Positions 1 through 7,811 of a stretch of 20,707 nucleotides of DNA are shown piece after piece (position 1 is the stretch's first letter; the number at the start of each line of letters is the position of its first letter). Below the pieces are notes generated by a model, which saw nothing but the letters and a program-made list of their open reading frames with translations, was not told where the DNA came from and ran no database searches. The translations under genes were made by a program, and so were the position numbers. Source of the DNA: UBA1422 sp041859095 (GTDB taxonomy: Bacteria; Bacillota; Clostridia; Peptostreptococcales; Anaerovoracaceae); NCBI GenBank assembly GCA_041859095.1, contig JBHEKY010000020.1, positions 1-20,707 on the forward strand. The letters are read 5' to 3'.

Positions 1-91
1 TTCGGCCTTCTCTCAAGAGGTCGGTCACCAGATTCCGAAGCATTGCCTTTCGGTGAGCAGCAGGTCTGCCTAATTTTCTATAGCCTGGCAT
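1..91 (-). CDS. rplQ: 50S ribosomal protein L17 (bL17), partial, 3' end outside window
   Basis: Only the first 30 codons are present. The N-terminus MPGYRKLGRPAAHRKAML followed by RNLVTDLL is the conserved L17 start, in which an Arg/Lys-rich segment binds 23S rRNA near the exit tunnel. An AAAGGA ribosome binding site lies about 10 nt upstream of the ATG. An overlapping ATG eight bases further upstream is in another frame. The gene follows rpoA by 19 nt, the standard end of the alpha operon, so it should be co-transcribed with the ribosomal genes. The family is normally about 110-130 residues long; the rest lies beyond position 1. Confidence 0.95.
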   Translation of the reverse strand, partial: MPGYRKLGRPAAHRKAMLRNLVTDLLREGR

Positions 92-110
92 TGTGTTGCA
101 TCCTTTCTTT

Positions 111-1061
111 CTATTCGTCGGTTGCGCGAAGTCCAAGACCCAATTCTTCGAGTTTCAGCTTGACTTCATCAAGTGATTTTTTGCCCAGGTTTCTGACTTT
201 CATCATGTCGTCTTCCGACTTGTGGGTCAGTTCCTCAACAGTGTTGATGGAGGCTCTCTTGAGACAGTTGAAGGATCGAACAGAAAGTTCAAGTTCTTCA
301 ATGGTCATCTCGAGGGCTTTCTCTTTTTGGTCTTGTTCTTTCTCAACCATGATTTCCAGAGAGTTGGTGTCTTCTGTCAGCTGGATAAACAGGTTCAAAT
401 GCTCCTGCATAATCTTCGCGCCGATGGAAACGCCTTCCTTTGGTGAGATTGAACCATCGGTCCAGATCTCCAAAATCAGTTTGTCATAGTCGGTGACTTG
501 GCCTACTCTGGTATTTTCAACGGTGAAGTTCACTTTGACCACCGGCGTGAAAATGGAATCCATGGGAATAACTGCTATGGGTGTGTTCTCGGTCTTATTC
601 TGTTCAGCGGTTACATAGCCTCTTCCTTTGGATAGATTCAGTTCCATCACCAGGGTTGCGTTGTCTTCTAGGGTGGCAATATGCAGGTCGGGGTTGAAAA
701 TCTCCATGTCGGCATCAGCGATGATGTCGGCAGCGGTGACTTCTTTGGGTCCTACCGCATTAATGATTGCCCTTTTTGTATTCTCTTGTCCGCTCAAGCG
801 AACGGCCAATTTTTTCAGGTTCAGGATGATTTCTGTTACATCTTCCTTTGCGCCTGGAATGGTTGAAAATTCATGTAGGATTCCATCAATCTTCACCGAT
901 GTAACGGCTGTGCCCGGCAATGAACTGAGAAGAATTCTTCTCAGGCTGTTTCCCAGGGTTGTTCCGTATCCTCTTTCCAGAGGTTCTACGATAAATTTGC
1001 CGTAATTCGCATCGTCGTCTGAAAAAATACATTCAATTGTCGGTTTTTCAATTTCTATCAT
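111..1061 (-). CDS. rpoA: DNA-directed RNA polymerase subunit alpha
   Basis: This 316-residue protein is the alpha subunit that nucleates assembly of core RNA polymerase. The N-terminal assembly domain (about 1-230) begins MIEIEKPTIECI and contains the signature GYGTTLGNSLRRILLSSLPG. The C-terminal domain (about 250-310) has the helix-hairpin-helix surface RSFNCLKRA and VRNLGKKSLDEV, which contacts UP-element DNA and activators. The start is placed at 1061 because AGGAGG lies 7 nt upstream. An in-frame ATG at 1109 overlaps the rpsD stop codon and would add 16 unconserved residues. It sits between rpsD and rplQ, the usual alpha operon order. Confidence 0.98.
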   Translation of the reverse strand: MIEIEKPTIECIFSDDDANYGKFIVEPLERGYGTTLGNSLRRILLSSLPGTAVTSVKIDGILHEFSTIPGAKEDVTEIILNLKKLAVRLSGQENTKRAIINAVGPKEVTAADIIADADMEIFNPDLHIATLEDNATLVMELNLSKGRGYVTAEQNKTENTPIAVIPMDSIFTPVVKVNFTVENTRVGQVTDYDKLILEIWTDGSISPKEGVSIGAKIMQEHLNLFIQLTEDTNSLEIMVEKEQDQKEKALEMTIEELELSVRSFNCLKRASINTVEELTHKSEDDMMKVRNLGKKSLDEVKLKLEELGLGLRATDE

Positions 1062-1108
1062 TAAAAATCCTCCTATCCTTTCCAAGTGATAACTGCTACG
1101 ATTGAGCA

Positions 1109-1729
1109 TTACTTGGAGTACAGTTCAACGATTAAATGCTCTGCAACCGGTGTGTCTATTTCAGCTCTGGTTGGCATGGACACGATGGTGCCTTCCAACT
1201 TTGAGACTTCGACGGACATCCATGCAGGAACGTTGATGGACATTTCCTTAATCTCCTTAAATTTAGGAGAACTTGTGCTCTTTTCTTTGACCTTGATTAC
1301 ATCGCCGGACTTCACATTGTAGGATGGAATGTCAACTTTCTTTCCATTCACAGTGAAATGTCCGTGGACAACCAATTGTCTTGCTTCTTTTCTGGAAGCG
1401 GCAAAACCTAATCGGAATACCACGTTGTCCAGTCTGGTTTCCAGCATGATCAGCAGGTTTTCACCAGCCATACCTTTTTTAGCGGAAGCTTTGTCAAAGG
1501 TGTTTCTGAACTGTGTTTCCAGTAGTCCATAGAATCTCTTTGCCTTTTGCTTCTCTCTCAGCTGAAGTCCATACTCGGATGTCTTTTTTCTACCCTGTCC
1601 ATGTTGTCCAGGAGGGAAATTTCTTTTTTCCATTGCGCACTTCACGCCGTAACATCTGTCGCCTTTCAAGAAAAGCTTTTGGCCTTCTCGTCTGCATAAT
1701 CTGCAGTTTGCATCTGTATATCTCGCCAT
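1109..1729 (-). CDS. rpsD: 30S ribosomal protein S4 (uS4), zinc-binding form
   Basis: This 206-residue protein is S4, a primary 16S rRNA-binding protein that starts 30S assembly and in several bacteria represses its own operon. The N-terminus carries C9, C12, C26 and C31 in a CxxC-x13-CxxxxC pattern, so it is the zinc-containing variant. The S4 RNA-binding domain (about 96-160) includes RLDNVVFRLGFA and ARQLVVHGHFTVNG. The gene lies between rpsK and rpoA. This is common in Clostridia, whereas Bacillus keeps rpsD elsewhere as a single gene. AAAGGAGG lies upstream of the ATG. Confidence 0.98.
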   Translation of the reverse strand: MARYTDANCRLCRREGQKLFLKGDRCYGVKCAMEKRNFPPGQHGQGRKKTSEYGLQLREKQKAKRFYGLLETQFRNTFDKASAKKGMAGENLLIMLETRLDNVVFRLGFAASRKEARQLVVHGHFTVNGKKVDIPSYNVKSGDVIKVKEKSTSSPKFKEIKEMSINVPAWMSVEVSKLEGTIVSMPTRAEIDTPVAEHLIVELYSK

Positions 1730-1749
1730 TTAATTTCTTCCTCCTTTCA

Positions 1750-2148
1750 CTAGACTCTTCTTCTCTTCGGGGGTCTGCATCCGTTGTGTGGAATTGGGGT
1801 AATATCCTTAATCAGGGTAATATCCAATCCTGCTGTCTGAAGGGCTCTAATCGCCGCTTCACGACCGGATCCGGGACCTTTAACATACACTTCTACGGTC
1901 TTCAGGCCATCTTCCATCGCTGCTTTTGCAGCTTGTTCGGCAGCCATCTGAGCCGCAAACGGTGTGGATTTTCTTGATCCTTTGAAACCAAGGGACCCAG
2001 CGCTGGACCAAGACAAGGCGTTTCCGCTCATGTCTGTAAGAGTTACAAGAGTATTGTTAAAGGTAGATTGGATATGAGCCTGGCCTTTTTCAATATTCTT
2101 ACGTTCTCGTCTTTTTTTACGTACTACTTTTTTTACAGCTTTTGCCAT
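1750..2148 (-). CDS. rpsK: 30S ribosomal protein S11 (uS11)
   Basis: This 132-residue protein belongs to the 30S platform and contacts the mRNA near the E site. The family signature is clear: AHIQSTFNNTLVTLTD near the N-terminus and the C-terminal block ending TPIPHNGCRPPKRRRV. The length is typical. The first 20 residues are strongly basic (KKVVRKKRRERKN), as is usual for rRNA-binding tails. It starts 17 nt after the rpsM stop codon with an AAGGAGG-like site and is followed 20 nt later by rpsD. Confidence 0.98.
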   Translation of the reverse strand: MAKAVKKVVRKKRRERKNIEKGQAHIQSTFNNTLVTLTDMSGNALSWSSAGSLGFKGSRKSTPFAAQMAAEQAAKAAMEDGLKTVEVYVKGPGSGREAAIRALQTAGLDITLIKDITPIPHNGCRPPKRRRV

Positions 2149-2165
2149 GTTTTTCTACCTCCTTC

Positions 2166-2537
2166 CTACTTCTTCTTGCTTCGGCCAACGGTCTTTTTGG
2201 GACCCTTACGGGTTCTTGCGTTGGTTTTTGATTTTTGACCTCTTACCGGGAGGCCTCTTCGGTGTCTAATTCCACGGTAGCAACCAATTTCCATCAGTCT
2301 CTTGATGTTCATGGAAACTTCCCGACGTAGATCACCTTCTACTTCATATTCTTGTTCAATGATTCTTCTGATGGCACCAGCTTGATCCTCGGTCAAATCT
2401 TTGACTCTGGTGTCAAGGCTAACGCCTGCCTTTTCAAGAATAGCGAGTGCACTGGGACGACCGATTCCGTAGATATAGGTCAAGCCAATTTCTATCCTTT
2501 TCTCTCTTGGTAAGTCTACTCCGGCTATACGAGCCAT
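2166..2537 (-). CDS. rpsM: 30S ribosomal protein S13 (uS13)
   Basis: This 123-residue protein is the small-subunit head protein S13, which forms bridges to the 50S subunit and contacts P-site tRNA. It starts MARIAGVDLPREKR and contains YIYGIGRPSA, a helix-hairpin-helix-like segment. It ends with the basic tail RTRKGPKKTVGRSKKK that reaches toward the tRNA. AGAGGAGGAAAGT directly precedes the ATG at 2537, which decides this start over a longer in-frame one at 2570 that would translate the binding site itself. The 103-nt gap upstream is one of the longest spacers inside the ribosomal array. Confidence 0.97.
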   Translation of the reverse strand: MARIAGVDLPREKRIEIGLTYIYGIGRPSALAILEKAGVSLDTRVKDLTEDQAGAIRRIIEQEYEVEGDLRREVSMNIKRLMEIGCYRGIRHRRGLPVRGQKSKTNARTRKGPKKTVGRSKKK

Positions 2538-2596
2538 ACTTTCCTCCTCTTCCCATCTTCCGTCGCGCAACCATTGGCCCTTACCGACCCGGACGC

Positions 2597-2627
2597 AATA
2601 TAAACGGGATGTTCTTTATGATAACAA
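2597..2627 (-). promoter_or_regulatory. Weak candidate internal promoter ahead of rpsM
   Basis: In the 103-nt rpmJ-rpsM spacer the minus strand reads TTGTTA (2622-2627), 19 nt, then TATATT (2597-2602). The boxes match the consensus 4/6 and 5/6, but the 19-nt spacing is poor. The spacer could serve as a separate alpha-operon promoter or leader. No convincing long hairpin was seen in it. Confidence 0.22.
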
Positions 2628-2640
2628 ATAACGTACTTCA

Positions 2641-2754
2641 TTAACCTTGTGTCTGCTTGTGCTTGGGATTTTCACAGATTACCATGACTTTCCCGCTCCT
2701 CTTTATGATTTTGCACTTTTCACACATAGGTTTTACGGATGATCTTACTTTCAT
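2641..2754 (-). CDS. rpmJ: 50S ribosomal protein L36 (bL36), zinc-binding form
   Basis: This 37-residue protein is the smallest 50S protein. It begins MKVRSSVKPMCEKCKIIKR and ends CENPKHKQTQG. Zinc ligands C11, C14, C27 and H32 are all present, so this is the C+ form rather than the zinc-independent paralogue. It lies 14 nt after infA, and its AAGGAGGT binding site overlaps the infA stop codon, which fits tight translational linkage. A serine at position 20 sits where basic residues are more common, a minor variation. Confidence 0.97.
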   Translation of the reverse strand: MKVRSSVKPMCEKCKIIKRSGKVMVICENPKHKQTQG

Positions 2755-2768
2755 CTTGTGTAACCTCC

Positions 2769-2987
2769 TTACTTGTCTCTCCAGGTTATTCTTCCGCGGG
2801 TCAGGTCGTAGGGGGAAAGCTCCACCTTCACTCTGTCACCGGGTAAAATCCTGATGAAATTCATTCTTATTTTGCCAGAAACGTGGGCTAATACTTGGTG
2901 CCCTGTTTCCAGTTTCACAACAAACACTGCATTGGGTTGTGCGTCGATAACAACGCCTTCCGCTTCGATTAGATCTTTTTTGGCCAT
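2769..2987 (-). CDS. infA: Translation initiation factor IF-1
   Basis: This 72-residue OB-fold protein binds the 30S A site during initiation. It is nearly canonical along its whole length, with NAVFVVKLETGHQVLAHVSG and RILPGDRVKVELSPYDLTRG. I chose the ATG at 2987 because AGAGGTG lies 6 nt upstream. A GTG three codons earlier would sit almost on the binding site. The binding site overlaps the map stop codon. Many Clostridia carry a small KOW-domain RNA-binding gene between map and infA; here there is no room for one. Confidence 0.97.
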   Translation of the reverse strand: MAKKDLIEAEGVVIDAQPNAVFVVKLETGHQVLAHVSGKIRMNFIRILPGDRVKVELSPYDLTRGRITWRDK

Positions 2988-2992
2988 CACAT

Positions 2993-3748
2993 TCACCTCT
3001 CCTGTAGGGTAAGCAATTCAGGCTCACCTTCGGTAATCACAACAGTATTTTCATAATGTGCGGATAATTTTCCGTCCGCCATGGACAAAGTCCAGTTATC
3101 CGCGGCTGTCACAATTTCGTAAGTTCCCTGCGCAATCATGGGTTCAATGGCAAATACCATTCCTTTTGCAAGTCTTGGTCCTCTTCCAGGTTGCCCATAA
3201 TTGGGGATTTGCGGCTCTTCGTGCATATTTCTACCAACACCGTGGCCCACCAAGTCCCTGATGACAGAAAAGCCTTCGCCTTCCGCCTTCGTCTGGATTG
3301 CATGAGAAATGTCCGATAGTCTGCACCCCAATTTACAAAATTTCAGTCCCTCGAAAAAGCTGTCTTTTGCGGCGTCCATAATTTTCTGCGCTTCGGCAGA
3401 AATGGTTCCGACCGCATAAGTCCGAGCTGCATCGGTGACATACCCTTTGTGGGTACATCCCACATCCACACTGATGATATCCCCTTCACGGAGAATTCTC
3501 TTTGCGGATGGAATGCCATGGACTACCTCTGAGTTGATGGAGGCGCATACGCTGGCTGGATAGCCATTGTATCCCAGAAAACTGGGTGTCATTCCGCTTT
3601 TGCGGATGATTTCACTGACGAAGTCGTCAATGGCTCCAGTAGAGATGCCCGGTCTAATAAAGTCTTCCAGCTCGCTTAAAATCCGGCCTGTCACCTTGCC
3701 TGATTGGCGCATTGTGACAATTTCCTGTTCTGACTTGATAATGATCAT
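2993..3748 (-). CDS. map: Type I methionyl aminopeptidase
   Basis: This 251-residue cytosolic metallopeptidase removes the initiator methionine from nascent proteins. It has the pita-bread fold, and all expected residues are visible: substrate-contacting H77 (SEVVHGIP), metal ligands D95 (SVDVG), D106 (VTDAART), H169 (GHGVGR), E202 (AIEPM) and E233 (YENTVV), plus H176 (MHEEP). There is no N-terminal SH3-like zinc extension, so it is the short type Ia form. The start has GAGGTGAG 5 nt upstream, overlapping the adk stop codon, so adk and map are probably translationally coupled. Confidence 0.97.
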   Translation of the reverse strand: MIIIKSEQEIVTMRQSGKVTGRILSELEDFIRPGISTGAIDDFVSEIIRKSGMTPSFLGYNGYPASVCASINSEVVHGIPSAKRILREGDIISVDVGCTHKGYVTDAARTYAVGTISAEAQKIMDAAKDSFFEGLKFCKLGCRLSDISHAIQTKAEGEGFSVIRDLVGHGVGRNMHEEPQIPNYGQPGRGPRLAKGMVFAIEPMIAQGTYEIVTAADNWTLSMADGKLSAHYENTVVITEGEPELLTLQER

Positions 3749-3752
3749 GCTC

Positions 3753-4394
3753 TCACCTCAGAAGTTCCTCTATCTGGGCAAACAGTACGTCAACGTCCTG
3801 TATTCCATCCAGAGGAGTCAGCGTTCCCGCTTCTTTGTAATACTCAATGAGCGGGCGGGTTTGCGCCTGATATACTTCCATTCTGTTTTTGACGGTCTCC
3901 GGTTTGTCGTCTTCCCTGTGGAACAGTTCACCACCGCACAAATCGCATATGCCTTCTTGCTGAGGAGGCAATGTGACTATATGGTAGCTGGCTCCACAAT
4001 TCCGGCACACGACTCGTCCAGCCATTCGCTTCATAATCAGTTCTGGCTCTGCAAAGACATAGAGCACGTGGTCAATCTTTTTTTGGTCTATGGCCAGATA
4101 CTCATCAAGCGCTTTGGCCTGCTCAATGGTTCTTGGGAATCCATCTAACAGGAAGCCGTTTTCACAGTCAGGTTCTTTAAGACGTTTCAAAGCTATCGCG
4201 ATAACCAGACTATCTGGTACCAATTCACCGCGGTTCATATATTCCTGCGCCTTTTTCCCTAACTCTGTCCCGTTTTTAATGTTGTCTCGAAAAATGTCTC
4301 CCGTTGATATTTGTGGGATGTTATATTTTTCAGTGATTTTAGCAGCTTGCGTTCCTTTGCCAGCTCCCGGTGGGCCTAATAAAATTAAGTTCAT
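3753..4394 (-). CDS. adk: Adenylate kinase, long form with zinc-binding lid
   Basis: This 213-residue enzyme interconverts ATP and AMP with two ADP. The P-loop GPPGAGKGT is at residues 7-15, the AMP-site segment STGDIFRDNI at 30-39, and DGFPRT at 84-89. The lid (about 125-160) contains C130, C133, C150 and C153, a four-cysteine zinc site typical of Gram-positive and clostridial enzymes. It lies between secY and map, a standard position, with a GGGAG site about 7 nt before the ATG. Confidence 0.97.
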   Translation of the reverse strand: MNLILLGPPGAGKGTQAAKITEKYNIPQISTGDIFRDNIKNGTELGKKAQEYMNRGELVPDSLVIAIALKRLKEPDCENGFLLDGFPRTIEQAKALDEYLAIDQKKIDHVLYVFAEPELIMKRMAGRVVCRNCGASYHIVTLPPQQEGICDLCGGELFHREDDKPETVKNRMEVYQAQTRPLIEYYKEAGTLTPLDGIQDVDVLFAQIEELLR

Positions 4395-4409
4395 CGAAAG
4401 TCTCCCTTT

Positions 4410-5693
4410 TTATTTCAGAAAACCCTGGTAGTTCCTCATCACCATCTGCTGTTCCAATTGTTTCATCGTGTCAAGGGCAACACCCACTGCGATTAGCAAG
4501 GATGTTCCTCCAAAACTTACGTCCAGAGGGGTCAGCTGTCCAACAAGTGTTGGCAACGTTGCAACTAATGCCAGGAATATGGCACCTACAAAGGTGATTC
4601 GGGTCATCACTTTGTTCAAGTACTCTATCGTTGTCCGACCCGGGCGAATGCCAGGTATGAACCCTCCGTTGTTCTTCATATTGTTTGCCACATCTGTAGG
4701 GTTGAAGGTGACAGCGGTATAAAAATAGGTAAAAAACATGATTAGCCCGATGTTGAATACGGCATAAAGCCATACACCCGGTGAGGCCGCCGGCGATAAC
4801 CACTTTTCGATCCACTGGGTAAACCCTGAATCAACTCCTGCAAAGTATGTAATGGTTAACGGAAATTGCAGCAGCGAAAGTGCAAATATTACAGGGATTA
4901 CACCTGCCTGGTTGACCTTTAGGGGAATGTGTGTGGACTGGCCACCATACATTTTTCTTCCAACCACTCTTTTTGCATACTGCACCGGAATTCTTCTCTG
5001 CCCTTGCTGTACTTCGATAATGCCTACAATGACAATGATAGCGAAGACAACAAAGATTGCTATCGTAATGAAGCCCAATTCTCCGGCTTGGAATTTGACC
5101 CATGTGCTATGAATTCCGCTAGGCAGTCTGGCGATAATGCCGCCAAAGATAATCAGCGAAATGCCGTTACCAATGCCGTTTTCGTTAATTTGCTCACCAA
5201 GCCACATGAGGAATGCGGTACCGGCGGACAATACGATAACGATAACTGCGATAGAGAAAAAGTCAGTGCTTACCAGTGCTTGTCTAAACATGCCCACCGA
5301 TACACCGATGGCCTGGATAAATGCCAGAATAACGGTCAGGTACCTGGTCCACTGAGTAATTTTCTTTCTTCCTTCTGTGCCATCCTTTGCAATACGCTGC
5401 AACGGCTCAAAAGCAATGGTCAATAGCTGAAAAATGATTGATGCTGTAATGTAAGGGGTGATGCTCAAGGCGAATATTGTCATATTGCTAAACGCACCGC
5501 CTGAAAACAAGTCAAACAGTTCCAACAGACCTGTGTCACCCTGGAATGCCTGGTTCAAGACTTCTCGATCAATGCCCGGCACCGGGATGTTGGATCCAAT
5601 TCTGAAAACGACGAGCATCAGGAGAGTAAAGATTATCTTCTTCCTGATATCAGCTATTTTCCAAGCCTTTGCAATGGTTCTCAGCATATCCAT
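4410..5693 (-). CDS. secY: Preprotein translocase subunit SecY
   Basis: This 427-residue polytopic membrane protein is the channel of the Sec translocon, working with SecE, SecG and SecA. About ten hydrophobic segments are visible. Family landmarks include RIGSNIPVPGID after the first segment, the plug and second segment around ELFDLFSGGAFSNMTIFALS, and QQGQRRIPVQYAKRVVGR in the cytosolic loop used by SecA and ribosomes. It ends MVMRNYQGFLK. GAGGTGA lies 7 nt upstream of the first ATG, overlapping the end of rplO. Its place in the ribosomal operon links translocon supply to ribosome supply. Confidence 0.98.
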   Translation of the reverse strand: MDMLRTIAKAWKIADIRKKIIFTLLMLVVFRIGSNIPVPGIDREVLNQAFQGDTGLLELFDLFSGGAFSNMTIFALSITPYITASIIFQLLTIAFEPLQRIAKDGTEGRKKITQWTRYLTVILAFIQAIGVSVGMFRQALVSTDFFSIAVIVIVLSAGTAFLMWLGEQINENGIGNGISLIIFGGIIARLPSGIHSTWVKFQAGELGFITIAIFVVFAIIVIVGIIEVQQGQRRIPVQYAKRVVGRKMYGGQSTHIPLKVNQAGVIPVIFALSLLQFPLTITYFAGVDSGFTQWIEKWLSPAASPGVWLYAVFNIGLIMFFTYFYTAVTFNPTDVANNMKNNGGFIPGIRPGRTTIEYLNKVMTRITFVGAIFLALVATLPTLVGQLTPLDVSFGGTSLLIAVGVALDTMKQLEQQMVMRNYQGFLK

Positions 5694-5694
5694 A

Positions 5695-6135
5695 TTAGAT
5701 CACCTCTGCCTTTCCTCCGGCAGATTCAATTTTTTCGATTGCAGACTTGCTAAATCTCTGGGCTTGAACGGTGATTTTCTTTTCGAGTGTTCCTTCTCCA
5801 AGAATTTTAACGCCGTCTTTGACCTGCTTGACAAGTCCTTTTTCCCGCAGCAATTCAGGAGTTACAACTGTGCCGGCTTCAAATCGATTCAAATCATCCA
5901 CATTTACTTCAGCAAATTCTTTTGCCCAAATATTGGTAAATCCTCTTTTGGGGGTTCTTCTGTAAAGTGGCATCTGACCGCCTTCAAAGCCCAGTCTTGT
6001 GCCGCCGCCGCTTCTGGAGTTCTGGCCATTCATACCTCTTCCGCCGGTTTTACCCTGTCCGGATGCGGTACCACGACCTCGTCTTTTACGGTTTTTGGTG
6101 GCTCCTGCTACTGCTCTTAATTCATGCAGTTTCAT
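5695..6135 (-). CDS. rplO: 50S ribosomal protein L15 (uL15)
   Basis: This 146-residue late-assembly 50S protein has the glycine- and arginine-rich N-terminal arm expected for L15 (KNRKRRGRGTASGQGKTGGRG and SRSGGGTRLGFEGGQMPL), followed by a globular C-terminal domain. The length is typical. Its stop codon lies one base from the secY start codon, so secY initiation probably depends on rplO translation. The product acts inside the large subunit. Confidence 0.97.
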   Translation of the reverse strand: MKLHELRAVAGATKNRKRRGRGTASGQGKTGGRGMNGQNSRSGGGTRLGFEGGQMPLYRRTPKRGFTNIWAKEFAEVNVDDLNRFEAGTVVTPELLREKGLVKQVKDGVKILGEGTLEKKITVQAQRFSKSAIEKIESAGGKAEVI

Positions 6136-6153
6136 AATTTCGCACCTCCCTTT

Positions 6154-6336
6154 CTATAGCTCTTCAAGCGTTAGAAGATGTTCAACCTTAGTGACAGCTC
6201 CTCTAGTAACAGGGCTGTCCACCAATACGACTGACTGGTGCATCTTCCTTAGTCCCAAGGCTTCCACAACTTTTCTCTGTCTGGGAGTTGCGCCGATGAT
6301 GCTTTTTGTCAATGTTACTTTTACCATTTTAGTCAT
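6154..6336 (-). CDS. rpmD: 50S ribosomal protein L30 (uL30)
   Basis: This 60-residue protein matches the short bacterial L30, with VKVTLTKSIIG and PRQRKVVEALGLRKMHQSVVL, a ferredoxin-like fold that binds 23S rRNA. The start at 6336 has GGAGG 9 nt upstream. A second in-frame ATG three codons later is possible but has worse spacing. The order rpsE-rpmD-rplO is the canonical spc arrangement. Confidence 0.96.
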   Translation of the reverse strand: MTKMVKVTLTKSIIGATPRQRKVVEALGLRKMHQSVVLVDSPVTRGAVTKVEHLLTLEEL

Positions 6337-6349
6337 TATTCGGTTCCTC

Positions 6350-6853
6350 CTATCCTAAGATTTCTTCTCTGGTTTTGCCTCTCAGCTTGGCGACCTGTTC
6401 AACAGTCATCAATGTGCTGAGTCCTTCGATGGTCGCGTACGCCATGTTTCCGGTATTGTTGGAGCCGATGGATTTGGCTCTGACATCCTTCACGCCTGCA
6501 GCTTCCAGCACGGTACGTACCGATGATCCTGCAATCACGCCGGTTCCTTGTCTGGCTGGCATGAGCAGTACTCTTCCTGCGCCAAAGATACCGAGGCTTC
6601 TATGAGGAATGGTGGTTCCTACCGTAGGAACGTATATCAAGTTTTTCTTTGCATCTTCTGTTGCTTTTCTTACGGCTTCAGGAATTTCCTGTGCCTTTCC
6701 AAGTCCAACGCCTACGTGACCTTCGCCGTCTCCGACAACGACCGTCACGCTGAATCTCATGTTTCTTCCGCCTTTAACGGTTTTGGCAACACGTCTGATG
6801 TTCACGATGGTCTCTTTTAATTCCAGCTTGGATGCATCAATTCTATTTCGCAT
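6350..6853 (-). CDS. rpsE: 30S ribosomal protein S5 (uS5)
   Basis: This 167-residue protein lies at the mRNA entry channel and influences decoding accuracy; mutations in its N-terminal loop give spectinomycin resistance in other bacteria. The N-terminal double-stranded-RNA-binding-like domain contains RRVAKTVKGGRNMRFSVTVV and GDGEGHVGVGLGKAQEIPEA. The C-terminal domain has MPARQGTGVIAG and SIGSNNTGNMAYAT. Length and order are typical, with rpmD 13 nt downstream. Confidence 0.98.
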   Translation of the reverse strand: MRNRIDASKLELKETIVNIRRVAKTVKGGRNMRFSVTVVVGDGEGHVGVGLGKAQEIPEAVRKATEDAKKNLIYVPTVGTTIPHRSLGIFGAGRVLLMPARQGTGVIAGSSVRTVLEAAGVKDVRAKSIGSNNTGNMAYATIEGLSTLMTVEQVAKLRGKTREEILG

Positions 6854-6867
6854 TACGCTTCCTCCTG

Positions 6868-7233
6868 TTAGAATTTTAATCCGGCTTCACGTGCGCCGTC
6901 TGCCAGCTCTTTAACTCTTCCATGATAAATGAATCCGCCTCTGTCAAAGACGACAGTTTCAAAACCCTTGTCAATCGCTCGCTTCGCAATAGCTTCTCCG
7001 ACTTTTTTGGCCGCTTCTTTGTTGCCGCCGTATCCTGCTTCACCTTTTAATTCCTTGTCCAGTGAGGATGCTGCTGCCAAAGTAACACCGTTTACATCGT
7101 CAATCAGTTGAACAAAGATGTTCTTGTTGCTTCTATAAACGCAAAGCCTGGGTCTTTCAGGAGTGCCTTGCAATGTTTTCCTGACTCTTTCGTGTCTAAC
7201 AACACGTCGATCGTTTCTGCTTTCTTTTGCCAT
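6868..7233 (-). CDS. rplR: 50S ribosomal protein L18 (uL18)
   Basis: This 121-residue protein binds 5S rRNA and, with L5, anchors it in the central protuberance. Conserved blocks are PRLCVYRSNKNIFVQLIDD and VFDRGGFIYHGRVKELADGA near the C-terminus. The N-terminus is basic and probably flexible. It lies between rplF and rpsE with 14-17-nt spacers that only hold ribosome binding sites. Confidence 0.98.
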   Translation of the reverse strand: MAKESRNDRRVVRHERVRKTLQGTPERPRLCVYRSNKNIFVQLIDDVNGVTLAAASSLDKELKGEAGYGGNKEAAKKVGEAIAKRAIDKGFETVVFDRGGFIYHGRVKELADGAREAGLKF

Positions 7234-7250
7234 TTTCGTTCACTCCTTTC

Positions 7251-7799
7251 TTATTTACCTTTTACCCCGGATTTTCCTTCTTTTTTGCGAACTACTTCGC
7301 CTTCATATCGAATGCCCTTGCCCTTGTAAGGTTCGGGTTTTCTCCATGCGCGAATGTCGGCAGCATAGTTGCCAACCAGTTCTTTGCTGTTGCCCTTCAC
7401 CGTAATTTTGGTGGGTTCGGGTACTTCCACGGTAATGCCTTCAGGGTCTTCCATGATGACCGGGTGGGAATATCCCAGATTTAGTGTCAGCTTGCTGCCA
7501 CTTTTATCTGCTTTGTATCCAACACCGACCAGTTCCAGTTTCTTTTGGAAACCGTTGGTGACGCCTTCGACCATGTTTGCAATTAAGGTTCTTGCCAATC
7601 CATGCTGACATCTGTCTGCTTTCGCATCGCAGCTTCTGGAAACGGTCAAGGTACCATCTTCTTGCTCAATTTTGATGAGTTTGCTAATCTGCTGTTGCAG
7701 TTCGCCTCTGGGGCCTTTGACAACAACCAAGTTGTTGTCGTCCACAAGGACTTCTACTCCGGCAGGAAGCGCAACAGGTTGTTTACCTATTCTTGACAT
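7251..7799 (-). CDS. rplF: 50S ribosomal protein L6 (uL6)
   Basis: This 182-residue protein has two tandem alpha/beta domains and supports the GTPase-associated region of the 50S subunit. The N-terminus MSRIGKQPVALPAGVEV is canonical. The C-terminal domain holds the highly conserved EPYKGKGIRYEGEVVRKKEG. AGGAGG lies 7 nt upstream of the ATG, and the rpsH stop codon is embedded in that site (TAGGAGG), so the two genes are closely linked. Confidence 0.98.
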   Translation of the reverse strand: MSRIGKQPVALPAGVEVLVDDNNLVVVKGPRGELQQQISKLIKIEQEDGTLTVSRSCDAKADRCQHGLARTLIANMVEGVTNGFQKKLELVGVGYKADKSGSKLTLNLGYSHPVIMEDPEGITVEVPEPTKITVKGNSKELVGNYAADIRAWRKPEPYKGKGIRYEGEVVRKKEGKSGVKGK

Positions 7800-7811
7800 T
7801 TATTTGTCCTC

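Noticed and set aside
1062..1109. Longer rpoA start with 16 extra residues
   Set aside because: The extension is not conserved and would translate across the AGGAGG site that precedes ATG 1061.
4471..5103. Two minus-strand ORFs in another frame inside secY, suggesting a frameshift
   Set aside because: The secY frame is intact and conserved from end to end, so these are chance readings of the same DNA.
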